Source: Azospirillum oryzae (GTDB lineage Bacteria > Pseudomonadota > Alphaproteobacteria > Azospirillales > Azospirillaceae). Taken from it: 64,000 bases of DNA. Of this stretch, positions 41,538-50,082 are shown one piece after another. The notes under the pieces were generated by a model. It made no database searches. It worked only from the letters and a program-made list of their open reading frames with translations, and was not told the DNA's origin. Position 1 is the first letter of the stretch. Every line of letters starts with the position of its first letter. Both the position numbers and the translations under genes were made by a program. The stretch spans positions 372,001-436,000 of the forward strand of contig NZ_FXAK01000009.1 in the NCBI RefSeq assembly GCF_900177515.1, read 5' to 3'.

Positions 41538-42347
41538 ATGGGCCATCAAGCCACCATCACAGGCACGACCCGCCTTTTCGTCATCATCGGCGATCCGATT
41601 GATCAGGTACGCTCGCCCCAGGTCTTCAACCCGCTGCTGACCGGCGCCGGCCGGGATGCCGTGCTGGTCCCGGTCCATGTGCGTCCCGGCGGTCTCGCTG
41701 CGGCTTTCCAGGGGTTCCGTGCGATGGACAACCTCGAGGGCATCGTCGTTACCGTGCCGCACAAGTTGGCCGCCGCCCGTCTGATCGACGGCATCGGGCC
41801 GACCGGCCGGCTGGTGGGTGGGGTGAACGCGGTGCGGCGCGAGCCTGACGGGCGGCTGGTCGGCGATATGTTCGACGGGCAGGGTTTCCTGATCGGGCTG
41901 CGCCGTGCCGGTCACGCCCCCGAAGGGCGGCGCGCGTTGCTGGTCGGCGCGGGCGGGGCCGGCAGCGCGGTCGGCTTCGCTCTGGCCGGGGCAGGGGTGG
42001 AGCGCCTCACCATCGTCGATGTCGATGCGGCCAAGGCGGATGGATTGGCATCAGCCGTCGCCGCGGCGTGTCCGCAGGTTCGCGTTGACCGTGGGCCTGC
42101 GGTGCCGGATGGCCACGATCTGGTGATCAACGCCACGCCGCTGGGCATGCGGCCCGACGATCCGCTGCCCCTGGATCCCGCGCGCCTCACACCGGGAATA
42201 CTCGTGGCCGACATCATCATGAAGCCGGCGGTCACGCCGCTTCTGCACGCCGCGGCTGCGCGTGGCTGCATCGTTCACCCAGGTAAGGCCATGCTGGACA
42301 GCCAAGCTGAAGCCATCGCGGGATTTTTCGGCATCCCCCTGCCTTAG
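41538..42347 (+). CDS. Shikimate/quinate dehydrogenase family protein
   Basis: The product has 269 residues. The N-terminal substrate domain has SP in QVRSPQVFN, the catalytic Lys76 in VTVPHK and Asp113 in MFDGQGF. The NAD(P) domain has VGAGGAGSAV. Residues around NAVRREPDG deviate from biosynthetic AroE, suggesting a catabolic paralogue with a changed substrate such as quinate, shikimate or a related cyclic polyol acid. Its place 32 bases after the CoA-transferase gene makes it part of the TetR-controlled unit. Confidence 0.88.
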   Translation: MGHQATITGTTRLFVIIGDPIDQVRSPQVFNPLLTGAGRDAVLVPVHVRPGGLAAAFQGFRAMDNLEGIVVTVPHKLAAARLIDGIGPTGRLVGGVNAVRREPDGRLVGDMFDGQGFLIGLRRAGHAPEGRRALLVGAGGAGSAVGFALAGAGVERLTIVDVDAAKADGLASAVAAACPQVRVDRGPAVPDGHDLVINATPLGMRPDDPLPLDPARLTPGILVADIIMKPAVTPLLHAAAARGCIVHPGKAMLDSQAEAIAGFFGIPLP

Positions 42348-42443
42348 CCGCCGTCCGCTCCCAACGTCATCGTCCGACACCGAGCCTCATCGGGCGCACG
42401 AAAGTCGGCGGGTGTATCCGCGTCGACGCCTTGTGCTCCGCAT

Positions 42444-43199
42444 TCAGTGTCGTTTGGCCCACACGATTTCTGGAGACATCCATGTCCCTGACGATCCGTG
42501 GGCGACGACCGACAGGTTGTGCTCCACCATCAGCACGGTGCGGTCGGCGGCGACGCGCTTGATCAGCGCCGCGGTGCCCTCGATGTCCTCATGGCCCATG
42601 CCGGCCAGCGGCTCGTCGAGCAGCATCACCTCCGGGTCGAGCGCCAGGGTGGTGGCGATCTCCAGCGCGCGCTTGCGGCCATAGGGCAGCTCGGCGGCGG
42701 TGTGGCCGGCCCAGGGGGTGAGGTTGACCGCCTCGATCAGTTCCAGCGCCCGGTCATGCAGGTCGTAGAGCGACGACTCGGACTTCCAGAAGTGGAAGCT
42801 GGTGCCGAGCGGGCGTTGCAGCGCCACCCGGACATTCTCCAGCACGCTGAGGTGCGGGAAGACGGCCGAGATCTGGAAGGAGCGGACCAGCCCCATCAGG
42901 GCGATGTCGGCCGGCTTGGTGCGGGTGATGTCCCGGCCCTTGTAGAGGATCTGGCCGCGGGTGGGCGTCAGGAACTTGGTCAGCAGGTTGAACACCGTGC
43001 TCTTGCCGGCGCCGTTCGGGCCGATCAGCGCGTGGATGGTGCCGCGGCGAACCTGCAGGTTCACCTCCTTCACCGCCACGAAGCCCTTGAACTCCTTCGT
43101 CAGGTTGCGCGCTTCCAGGATGATGTCGTCGGTGGGCACCTTGGGGTTCGATGCCGCATCAGCTTGGTGGGCTGACGGAGCTTGATGTCCGCCGTGCAT
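42444..43199 (-). pseudogene. Branched-chain amino-acid-type ABC ATPase (LivG), truncated
   Basis: Bases 43120-42500 encode most of a LivG-like ATPase: NLTKEFKGFVAVKEVNL, Walker A GPNGAGKST, the signature region ELPYGRKRALEIA, Walker B VMLLDEPLAGM and H-loop MVEHNLSVVA. After that the family sequence stops and about 18 unrelated codons run to 42444, so roughly 45 C-terminal residues are lost. The frame is open upstream to 43376, so the start at 43199 is a guess. No LivH, LivM or LivF gene is nearby. It is most likely a relic cut by recombination. Confidence 0.7.
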
Positions 43200-43661
43200 G
43201 TCAGGGCACGAGCGGGCGACCGCTCTTCCTCTTGTGCATCGGAATTCTCCTGTTTTCGGCTTTTCGGGCATTTCCCGTTCAGGCGTCCGCGCGACATCTG
43301 CGCTCCGGCACCGTAAGCGATCCTGATATGTGTATAGTGCATCCATTGTACGTTTGTCAATCGATATGGGATCCATGCATTCTGGAGCCGCTCAGTGATG
43401 GTCCAACCATGTTGGCGGTGAAGAGCGCATTGGATAAGGTCGGAGGTGCTTCATGCATCCTGCGCAACCAGAGAGGGATTACCCGGCATCCTGCCGGAAT
43501 GGCAGAGCCGGAACACAAGGATCGGAGGGGATACGCCGGTGCCTCTTCCAATCTCCGGACAGGATTCAGAAAAGGGAATCGGCGAGGGGATCGAACTCAG
43601 GGGCCATAATTTCCCGCCAGTCCATTGATCGTGACGAGTGCCAGAGCAGGGGAGTGGAAGG
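43200..43661. other. Intergenic region between livG relic and GntR gene
   Basis: The 460 bases include the GntR-operon operator candidate (43337-43354). A 12-codon reading frame preceded by AGGAG lies on the minus strand near 43240-43203 (MHKRKSGRPLVP), which may be the remains of a leader or of a lost start of livG. Nothing else recognisable is present. The patch at 43320-43370 is AT-rich and promoter-like. Confidence 0.45.
43337..43354 (+). promoter_or_regulatory. Operator-like motif, copy 1 of the dual-HTH GntR regulon
   Basis: GTGCATCCATTGTACGTT matches 49913-49930 at 16 of 18 positions; the similarity extends 5 bases upstream (GTATA against GTACA). It stands between the livG relic and the GntR gene. 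The second copy is in front of the oxidase-led operon, so one regulator probably binds both. Confidence 0.6.
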
Positions 43662-44669
43662 ATGAGGGTGGCAGACTTGCCAAGCGACATCTCCGATGAC
43701 GCAGAGAAGGCCGTTTCATTGCAGGAGCGCGCATATCGGCTGCTGAGAGCGATGATCGAGGACGGCCGGATCGGGCCAGGGGAGCGTCTGCAGGAAGCCC
43801 AGGTGGCGAAAGCCTTCGGCATCAGCCGCTCTCCTGCCCGCCATGCCTTGCGGACGCTGTGCGTTGAGGCTTTGGTCGAGGAGCATGACGGGAAGGGATA
43901 TGTGGTCGCCGGACGTGGGGCCGGCGTCGCCGACGGGTCGCTCGCCAGCCTGGAGCCGGTCAAGATCCAGTCCACGCCCCAATGGGAACGCATCTACAAG
44001 GAGGTCGAGCAGGAACTCTTCATTCGCATTCTGTTCGGGGCGGTGAGAATCAACGAGAAGCAGCTTGCCCTGCATTTCGACGTCAGCCGCACCGTGACCC
44101 GCGATCTGCTGGCGCGCATGCATGGAATGGGTCTGATCGAGAAGGACGATGCCGGTCATTGGCTGTCACGCCGCATCACGCCCGACCATATCCGCGACCT
44201 CTACGAGATGCGCCGCCTGCTGGAGCCGAAGGCCCTGCAGAAATCCCTGCCGCACCTTCCGGTGCCGATGCTGCGCCATGCCCGCGACCGCGTCGCGCAG
44301 GCGCTGGAATGTGCCACGCCCGACAGTGCGGCCTTCGACCGGATTGAGCGCGACCTGCACATCGATATCCTGTCATGCTGCCCGAACACGGAGATCCTGC
44401 GGGCGCTGGAGCGGACACACATGGTGTTCGGGCCGACCCGTTATCTCTTCCACCCCTTCCTGGGCGTGCCGGTCGAGATGATCGACGGCGCCCTGAAGGA
44501 GCATATGCAGATCCTGGACCGCACCCTGCGCGACGATGTCGCTGGCGCGGCACAGGCACTGCACGATCACCTGGAGGTCGCAGACGACCGGTGGCTGAGG
44601 CGTTTCGAGATCATCGCGAGCACGACGCAACTCCAGTTCCCCGCCTATCTGTCACCGGCCGGCGGGTGA
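43662..44669 (+). CDS. GntR family regulator with two winged-helix domains and an FCD domain
   Basis: The product has 335 residues from the ATG at 43662 (GGAAGG site); an upstream GTG at 43638 is possible. Residues about 20-85 form a GntR winged helix (AQVAKAFGISRSPARHALRT). A linker follows, then a second winged helix at about 105-170 (NEKQLALHFDVSRTVTRDLLARMHGMGL), and the FCD effector domain from about 175 (RITPDHIRDLYEMRRLLEPKAL). Normal members have one such domain. It is convergent with the FAH gene, and shared motifs at 43337 and 49913 link it to the five-gene catabolic operon. Confidence 0.85.
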   Translation: MRVADLPSDISDDAEKAVSLQERAYRLLRAMIEDGRIGPGERLQEAQVAKAFGISRSPARHALRTLCVEALVEEHDGKGYVVAGRGAGVADGSLASLEPVKIQSTPQWERIYKEVEQELFIRILFGAVRINEKQLALHFDVSRTVTRDLLARMHGMGLIEKDDAGHWLSRRITPDHIRDLYEMRRLLEPKALQKSLPHLPVPMLRHARDRVAQALECATPDSAAFDRIERDLHIDILSCCPNTEILRALERTHMVFGPTRYLFHPFLGVPVEMIDGALKEHMQILDRTLRDDVAGAAQALHDHLEVADDRWLRRFEIIASTTQLQFPAYLSPAGG

Positions 44670-44696
44670 GGGTGCCGGACGGTCAGGCTTCCTCCC

Positions 44697-45545
44697 TTAC
44701 CTCCGCCACGGCACCACGGTCTGCCGTTGCCGGCCAAGCCCCTGGACACCGAGGGTCACAACGTCGCCGGTCTTCAGCCAGACCGGTTCCGGGGTCTTGC
44801 CCATGCCAACGCCCGGAGGCGTGCCGGTCGCGATGACGTCGCCCGGAAACAGCGTCATGTAGGCGCTGCAATAGGACAGCAGGGCCGCCACGCCGAAGAT
44901 CATCGTCCGGGTGTTGCCGGTCTGCATGCGCTCGCCGTTGACGTCCAGCCACATATCCAAATTCTGCGGATCGGGCACCTCGTCGGCGGTGACGAGCCAC
45001 GGGCCGATCGGCGCGAAGCTGTCGCAGCCCTTTCCCTTGTCCCATTGCGACGACTGCATCTGGAAGGCACGCTCCGATACGTCGTTCACCACGCAATAGC
45101 CGGCGACATGGTCGAGCGCGTCGCCTTCGCTGACGTGGCGAGCGGTCCGACCGATGACCACGCCCAGTTCGACCTCCCAGTCCAGCTTGGTCGAATGTGG
45201 GGGCTGGATGGTGTCGTCATTCGGTCCACAGATGGCCGAGGTCGATTTCAGGAAGATGATCGGTTCCGACGGGATGGGCAGGCCGGTTTCCGCGGCATGG
45301 TCCGAGTAGTTCAGGCCGATGCAGACGACTTTGGAAATGCCGTGGTAGGGCACGCCGAGGCGGGGCGACCCGGCGACGAGGGGCAGTTCCCGCGGATCGA
45401 TCGCCGACAGCCTGGACAGGCCTTCCGGAGACAGGTCTTCGGGGGTGAAGGCGCCGCGGAGGTGTGACAGGTCACGCAGCCGGCCCTCGTCGTCGATCAG
45501 ACCCGGCTTCTCCCGGTTCGGGTCACCATACTGGCACAATTTCAT
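44697..45545 (-). CDS. Fumarylacetoacetate hydrolase family protein
   Basis: The product has 282 residues with an FAH-fold C-terminal domain. The metal-binding acidic set is in DWEVELGVVIG and VVNDVSERAFQ, and the GLNYSDHAAETG motif is intact. Family members cleave or hydrolyse acylpyruvate-like compounds, including 2,4-diketo-3-deoxy sugar acids and ureidoglycolate-like substrates. It is the last gene of a minus-strand operon, 44 bases after an SDR. The SDR/FAH pair recalls the end of non-phosphorylating L-fuconate or L-rhamnonate pathways, where a keto-deoxy acid is oxidised and then cleaved. Confidence 0.88.
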   Translation of the reverse strand: MKLCQYGDPNREKPGLIDDEGRLRDLSHLRGAFTPEDLSPEGLSRLSAIDPRELPLVAGSPRLGVPYHGISKVVCIGLNYSDHAAETGLPIPSEPIIFLKSTSAICGPNDDTIQPPHSTKLDWEVELGVVIGRTARHVSEGDALDHVAGYCVVNDVSERAFQMQSSQWDKGKGCDSFAPIGPWLVTADEVPDPQNLDMWLDVNGERMQTGNTRTMIFGVAALLSYCSAYMTLFPGDVIATGTPPGVGMGKTPEPVWLKTGDVVTLGVQGLGRQRQTVVPWRR

Positions 45546-45589
45546 CGGATGGATCCTGTGTTTGGGCTGGTGTGAAAGCCGACGGCCGG

Positions 45590-46345
45590 TCAGGCGACGG
45601 TGGAACCGCCGTCGACCGTCCAGGCGGCGCCGTTGACGTGGCGGGCCTGATCCGAGAGCAGGAAGCGGATGACCTCGGCGACGTCTTCGGGCCTGCCGTA
45701 GGCTGCCGTCCCCGCCCGCCGGATGCCCCCCGACCTGCCGGCCTGCTCGTCCAGGGAGCGGATCATGCGGGTGTCGATCGGGCCCGGCAGGACCGCGTTG
45801 ACACGGATCGCCGTCCCCGCCACGTCGAGCGCCGCCACGCGGGTCAGGCCCAGCACGGCGTGCTTCGTGGCCACATAACCGGCCAGCCCGGCGCGTCCGC
45901 GAACCGCCGAAGTGGATGCCGTATTGACGATCGCCCCCTCTCCGCGTGGAATCATGCGGGCGAGGACATGTTTCAGGCCGAGGAAAACGCCCTTGGCGTT
46001 GACCTGCAAGAGCCGGTCGAAGACGTCGTCCGGATAAAGGTGGAGGGGGGCGACGACGCCTTCGATGCCGGCATTGTTCGCGAAGGCGCTGATCGGACCC
46101 AATCTCCGTTCCACCTCGTCGACCGCCTTGGCCATCTGCGCGCCGTCCGAAACGTCGGTTTGCAGGAACAGCGCCCGGCGTCCGGCGGCCTCCACCAGTT
46201 TCGCGGTTTCGCGGCCGGCATCGACATCCAGGTCGAGGATGGCGACATCGGTGCCCGCCGCGGCGAGCGCCGCCGCGGTTGCCCGTCCGATGCCGCCGCC
46301 ACCGCCGCTCACCAGGGCGGTGGTCACTGCGCCACCAGCGCGCAT
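45590..46345 (-). CDS. SDR family oxidoreductase
   Basis: The product has 251 residues from the ATG at 46345. A GTG at 46327 overlapping the upstream stop is an alternative start. The cofactor motif is SGGGGGIGRA, followed by the NNAG segment and catalytic Tyr/Lys in GYVATKHAV. Likeness is to 2-keto-3-deoxy-L-fuconate and related dehydrogenases. It overlaps the end of the Liv-type binding protein by about 20 bases and sits before the FAH gene, so it probably oxidises the pathway intermediate that the FAH protein cleaves. Confidence 0.87.
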   Translation of the reverse strand: MRAGGAVTTALVSGGGGGIGRATAAALAAAGTDVAILDLDVDAGRETAKLVEAAGRRALFLQTDVSDGAQMAKAVDEVERRLGPISAFANNAGIEGVVAPLHLYPDDVFDRLLQVNAKGVFLGLKHVLARMIPRGEGAIVNTASTSAVRGRAGLAGYVATKHAVLGLTRVAALDVAGTAIRVNAVLPGPIDTRMIRSLDEQAGRSGGIRRAGTAAYGRPEDVAEVIRFLLSDQARHVNGAAWTVDGGSTVA

Positions 46346-47583
46346 CCGCCGTCCTTCAGCGGCCGCCAGACCTGTTCGGAGGGGATGACCTGCTTGACCT
46401 TGTAATAGTCCCAGGGATAGTTCGACTCGGCCGGCGTCTTGACCTCGAACAGGTACATGTCGTGCAGCTTGCGGCCGTCGATCCGGATGCTGCCCTTGCC
46501 GAACAGCGGGTCGTCGGTCGAGATTTCCTTCATTTTGGCGATGATGGCTTTGCCGTCCGCGGATTGGCCGCCGGACGCCTCGACAGCCTTCAGGTAATGC
46601 AGCACTTCGGCATAGACGCCGGCCTGGAGCTGGCTGGGATACTTTCCGCCGTTGCGCTCGGCGAAGCGTTTGCTCCACTGGCGGGTCTGATCGTTGAGGT
46701 CCCAGTAGAAGGCAGCGGTGAACTGCAACCCCTGCGCGATCTTCAGGCCCAGCGAATGGACATCATGGAGGTACAGGACCATGGCGACCAAACGCTTGCC
46801 GGACTCGGTGATCCCGAATTCGGTTGCCTGCTTGATCGAATTGATGGTGTCGCCGCCGGCATTGATCAGGCTGACCACCTTGGCCGGCGACGCCTGCGCC
46901 TGAAGGAGGAAGGACGCGAAATCCTGGGTATTCAGCGGCGTGCGGACGCTGCCCACCATGGTGCCGCCCAACTCCTTCAGGACGTTGCGCACGTCGTTTT
47001 CCATCGCCTGGCCAAAGGCGTAGTCGGCGGTCAGGGCGAACCATGTCTTGTCGCCGGCGCCGACCACCGCCCGTGTGGTGCCGACGGCCAGCGCATAAGT
47101 GTCGTAAGTCCATTGGATGGTGTTGGGCGAGCAGGCCTTGCCGGTGAGATCCGATGAAGAAGCACCCGCGACGAGCATCGCCTTGTTCTTGTCGCGGACG
47201 ATGTTGTTGACCGCCAAGGCGACTGCGGAATTCGGCAGATCGACGATTACATCGACGCCCTTGGTGTCGATCCATTCCCGGGCGAGCGAGGCGGCGATGT
47301 CCGCCTTGTTGAGATGGTCGGCGCTCAGCACCTCGATGGGGCGCATCTTGTGGCCGGCGGTGAAATCCTCCACCGCCATCTGGGCGGCGACGACCGAGCC
47401 GTTGCCGGTGATGTCGGCATAAAGGCTGGACATGTCGGTAAGCACGCCGATGCGGAGAGGCGTCGGTGCCTGCGTCTGGGCCTGCGCGAGACCTGCCGGT
47501 GCCGCGACGGCGGCCAGGCAGAAAAAGCCGGCGGCCGATGCCATGAGGCGGCGGCGGTGGAGCGGCCGGGTCGATGTCGTCAT
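46324..47583 (-). CDS. Branched-chain-amino-acid-type ABC substrate-binding protein
   Basis: The product has 419 residues from the ATG at 47583, with GGGAGG 6 bases before. A twin-arginine-like leader (PLHRRRLMASAAGF) ends near residue 36. It is a type I periplasmic fold: RIGVLTDMSSLYADITGNGS and PIEVLSADHLNKADIAASLA. It binds an amide or carboxylate solute. No permease or ATPase gene of the Liv type is intact in the window; the livG relic at 42.5 kb is the only other trace. It therefore either borrows another transporter or has lost it. Confidence 0.9.
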   Translation of the reverse strand: MTTSTRPLHRRRLMASAAGFFCLAAVAAPAGLAQAQTQAPTPLRIGVLTDMSSLYADITGNGSVVAAQMAVEDFTAGHKMRPIEVLSADHLNKADIAASLAREWIDTKGVDVIVDLPNSAVALAVNNIVRDKNKAMLVAGASSSDLTGKACSPNTIQWTYDTYALAVGTTRAVVGAGDKTWFALTADYAFGQAMENDVRNVLKELGGTMVGSVRTPLNTQDFASFLLQAQASPAKVVSLINAGGDTINSIKQATEFGITESGKRLVAMVLYLHDVHSLGLKIAQGLQFTAAFYWDLNDQTRQWSKRFAERNGGKYPSQLQAGVYAEVLHYLKAVEASGGQSADGKAIIAKMKEISTDDPLFGKGSIRIDGRKLHDMYLFEVKTPAESNYPWDYYKVKQVIPSEQVWRPLKDGGCALVAQ

Positions 47584-47726
47584 GAATTTCCTCCCGTTCA
47601 TTTAGGGAACGCGGCTCGGCGGGTTCACTCCGCTTCCGCCGGACCATCAGCCATTCTTGGTGCTTTGCTTGGGGCTGCGGTCCGGCACGATGGCCATGCG
47701 CGGTTTTGATGTTTGTGGGGACGCGG

Positions 47727-48491
47727 TCAGGGAATGAGGCGCTTCAGCAGGCGCCGGTCCTCGACCTCAAAGCCGCCACCGTAAACGTCGGACGCCATGA
47801 AATGCGCGCCGAGGATTTCCGGTTCCAGGGCGGCGATCGGGTCATACTCCGATGCATGCAGCGTCATGCTCACCCGTCCCCGGAGCGGCGGCGAATAGGC
47901 GAGCGGCGTCCGGCGGTAGACGATGTCCGAGTAGACCGGTTCCGGACGTTCCGGATGCGGAACCCGCCGGACATGGATCTCGCCAGCCGGCTGCTCCTCG
48001 CCATCGACCAGCGCCACCAGCGGCGCTTGCGGATCCGGCGTGAAGCTGAAATCCGCCAGCGGAATGCCGCGGCGCTTGACCCAGCCCTCGACCGCCCCGT
48101 CCGCCGTCTCGTTGAAACGGTAGGTCGCGTCCTTCTTGGTGTAGCCGAAAATTTCGCGCCCGGCGGCGATGCCCATCGGGTCGGAGCAGTACATGAAGAT
48201 ATGGGTGTGGGTGAACAGTCCCTCGTAGCGGACCGGGACCGAGACCATCAGGTCGAACATCTCGCCGGCATGGATCGCCAGCGTATGGCCAGGCGACAGC
48301 ATGAAGCGGAAGGCGACGCGATCGTTCACCAGTTCGAACGGCGTGTCCGACAGCAGCTTCGCCACCTTGGCCTGTTCCACCCGGGTCACCACCTCGACCG
48401 TCCGCAGCGGGCACTCCCATTCCAGCGGATAGGCCGGCGCGTAGGGCGGGTTGACGCCGCTGTTCTCGTGCATCTTGTACTTGCCGAACAT
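47727..48491 (-). CDS. Acetoacetate decarboxylase family protein
   Basis: The product has 254 residues from the ATG at 48491 (AAAGGA site). The ADC-like barrel has the Schiff-base Lys region EIFGYTKKD (Lys119/120) and the YCSDPMGIAAGRE entry. Many ADC-like proteins decarboxylate or deaminate keto acids or catalyse aldol-type reactions through a lysine imine. The neighbours (alpha-hydroxyacid oxidase, SDR, FAH hydrolase) suggest action on a keto acid intermediate. Spacing is 76 bases after the oxidase gene. Confidence 0.87.
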   Translation of the reverse strand: MFGKYKMHENSGVNPPYAPAYPLEWECPLRTVEVVTRVEQAKVAKLLSDTPFELVNDRVAFRFMLSPGHTLAIHAGEMFDLMVSVPVRYEGLFTHTHIFMYCSDPMGIAAGREIFGYTKKDATYRFNETADGAVEGWVKRRGIPLADFSFTPDPQAPLVALVDGEEQPAGEIHVRRVPHPERPEPVYSDIVYRRTPLAYSPPLRGRVSMTLHASEYDPIAALEPEILGAHFMASDVYGGGFEVEDRRLLKRLIP

Positions 48492-48567
48492 CTCGTGTCC
48501 TTTTCTCGTCATGCCGGCTTTCTTGGGTCCAGCCGGTCCGTCGTCGAATGGAAAGGGTAGGGCGGCG

Positions 48568-49785
48568 TCAGGCCGCCGGAATGGCGGCTTCCGGCCGTGT
48601 AGGCCGAAGACCGTCGACGCGTCCGCCTGCCGGTCCGTCGTCGAGCAGAATCGTCCGGTCGGCCGCGCCGATGGAGGTGACGCCGCATAGCCCCATTGTC
48701 AGGTCGAGTTCGCGGTGCAGGATTTCCAGGCAGCGGGTGACACCCGCCTCGCCCAGAGCGCCCAGCCCATAGAGAAAGGCGCGGCCGATCATGACGCCAT
48801 CGGCGCCCAGGGCCACAGCCTTCAGGATGTCCTGGCCGGAGCGAATGCCGCTGTCGAACAGCACTTCGGTCCGCCCCCCCACCGCCTCGGCGATGGACGG
48901 CAGCATGGCGATGCTGGACGGTGCTCCATCGAGCTGGCGCCCGCCATGGTTGGAGACGACGATGGCATCCGCCCCACTTTCGACAGCCAGCACCGCGTCG
49001 CCGGGATCCAGCACGCCCTTCACGATCAGCTTGCCGTCCCATTTCTTCCGGATCCACCGGACATCCTCCCAGGACAGGGTCTGGTCGAACTGCTGGCTGA
49101 CCCAGGCGGCTAGCGAGCTGACGTCGGAAACACCGGAGACATGGCCGACGATGTTCCCGAAGCTGCGGCGCCGGGTGTTCAGCATGCCGAGACACCAGCG
49201 CGGCTTGGTCACCAGGTTCATCAGATTGCGCAGCGTCGGCTTGGGAGGCGTCGACAGACCGTTCTTCAGATCCTTGTGGCGCTGCCCCTGGATCTGAAGG
49301 TCAAGGGTGAGCACCAGCGCGGAGCAGCGAGCCGCCTTGGCGCGGTCGATCAGCCGGGTGACGAAATCTCGGTCCCGCATCACATAGAGCTGGAACCAGA
49401 AGGGCTTCCGCGTCGCGGCGGCAACGTCCTCGATCGAGCAGATACTGACGGTCGACAACGTGAAGGGGATGCCGAACCTTTCGGCCGCCCGAGCCGCCAG
49501 AATCTCGCCGTCGGCATGTTGCATACCGGTCAAGCCTGTTGGCGCAAGCGCCACCGGCATCTTTACGGTCTCACCCAGCATGCTGGTGGCGGTGGAGCGT
49601 CCGGCGATGCTGAGACCGATGCGCTGGCGGAACCTGATCGCGGCAAGGTCGGCCGAATTGGCGCGATAGGTACCTTCGGTCCAGGAGCCGCAGTCGACAT
49701 AGTCGTAGAACATTTGCGGCACCCGACGTTGCGCGAGGACGCGCAGGTCTTCGATGCAGGTAATGAGCGGTTCGGGTGGGCGCAT
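48568..49785 (-). CDS. FMN-dependent alpha-hydroxyacid dehydrogenase/oxidase
   Basis: The product has 405 residues, the usual length. The FMN-binding barrel has FWFQLYVMRD, the Lys in LIVKGVL, and the catalytic His/Arg in SNHGGRQLDGAPSS, then GADGVMIGRAFLYGL. Such enzymes oxidise L-lactate, glycolate, mandelate or similar 2-hydroxyacids to 2-keto acids; no inserted membrane segment is obvious. It leads a five-gene operon (oxidase, ADC-like, binding protein, SDR, FAH), and an operator-like motif lies 128 bases upstream of its start. Confidence 0.9.
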   Translation of the reverse strand: MRPPEPLITCIEDLRVLAQRRVPQMFYDYVDCGSWTEGTYRANSADLAAIRFRQRIGLSIAGRSTATSMLGETVKMPVALAPTGLTGMQHADGEILAARAAERFGIPFTLSTVSICSIEDVAAATRKPFWFQLYVMRDRDFVTRLIDRAKAARCSALVLTLDLQIQGQRHKDLKNGLSTPPKPTLRNLMNLVTKPRWCLGMLNTRRRSFGNIVGHVSGVSDVSSLAAWVSQQFDQTLSWEDVRWIRKKWDGKLIVKGVLDPGDAVLAVESGADAIVVSNHGGRQLDGAPSSIAMLPSIAEAVGGRTEVLFDSGIRSGQDILKAVALGADGVMIGRAFLYGLGALGEAGVTRCLEILHRELDLTMGLCGVTSIGAADRTILLDDGPAGGRVDGLRPTRPEAAIPAA

Positions 49786-49912
49786 TGAATTCCCATGAGT
49801 TGCGGCGGGCGCGCCGCCATGTCTGCCGTGCTCCGGAAAGCGGGGCGGGTAGGCATCGATGGCGATCGAACCAAGCCTTCGAATGGGCGCCGTTCACGAC
49901 GGCGTTCGTACA

Positions 49913-49930
49913 GTGCATCCAAAGTACGTT
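49913..49930 (+). promoter_or_regulatory. Operator-like motif, copy 2 of the dual-HTH GntR regulon
   Basis: GTGCATCCAAAGTACGTT is the partner of 43337-43354 (16 of 18 identical). It lies upstream of the oxidase-led operon. A longer form of the motif reads GTACAGTGCATCC at its 5' side, so GTAC occurs at both ends. Confidence 0.6.
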
Positions 49931-50082
49931 CATAACATGCCGTGTTGCGGATGCCGCTGTCAATGGGGCATCGAACAATCTGGATCAGAACAGTTGACCG
50001 CCTCGCCTTTGGCCGGACGTCTTTGCGCGGCTTGTTCCGACGAGGATGCCGATGAGGCGTTCGAGCGGGCACCAAGAGATCC

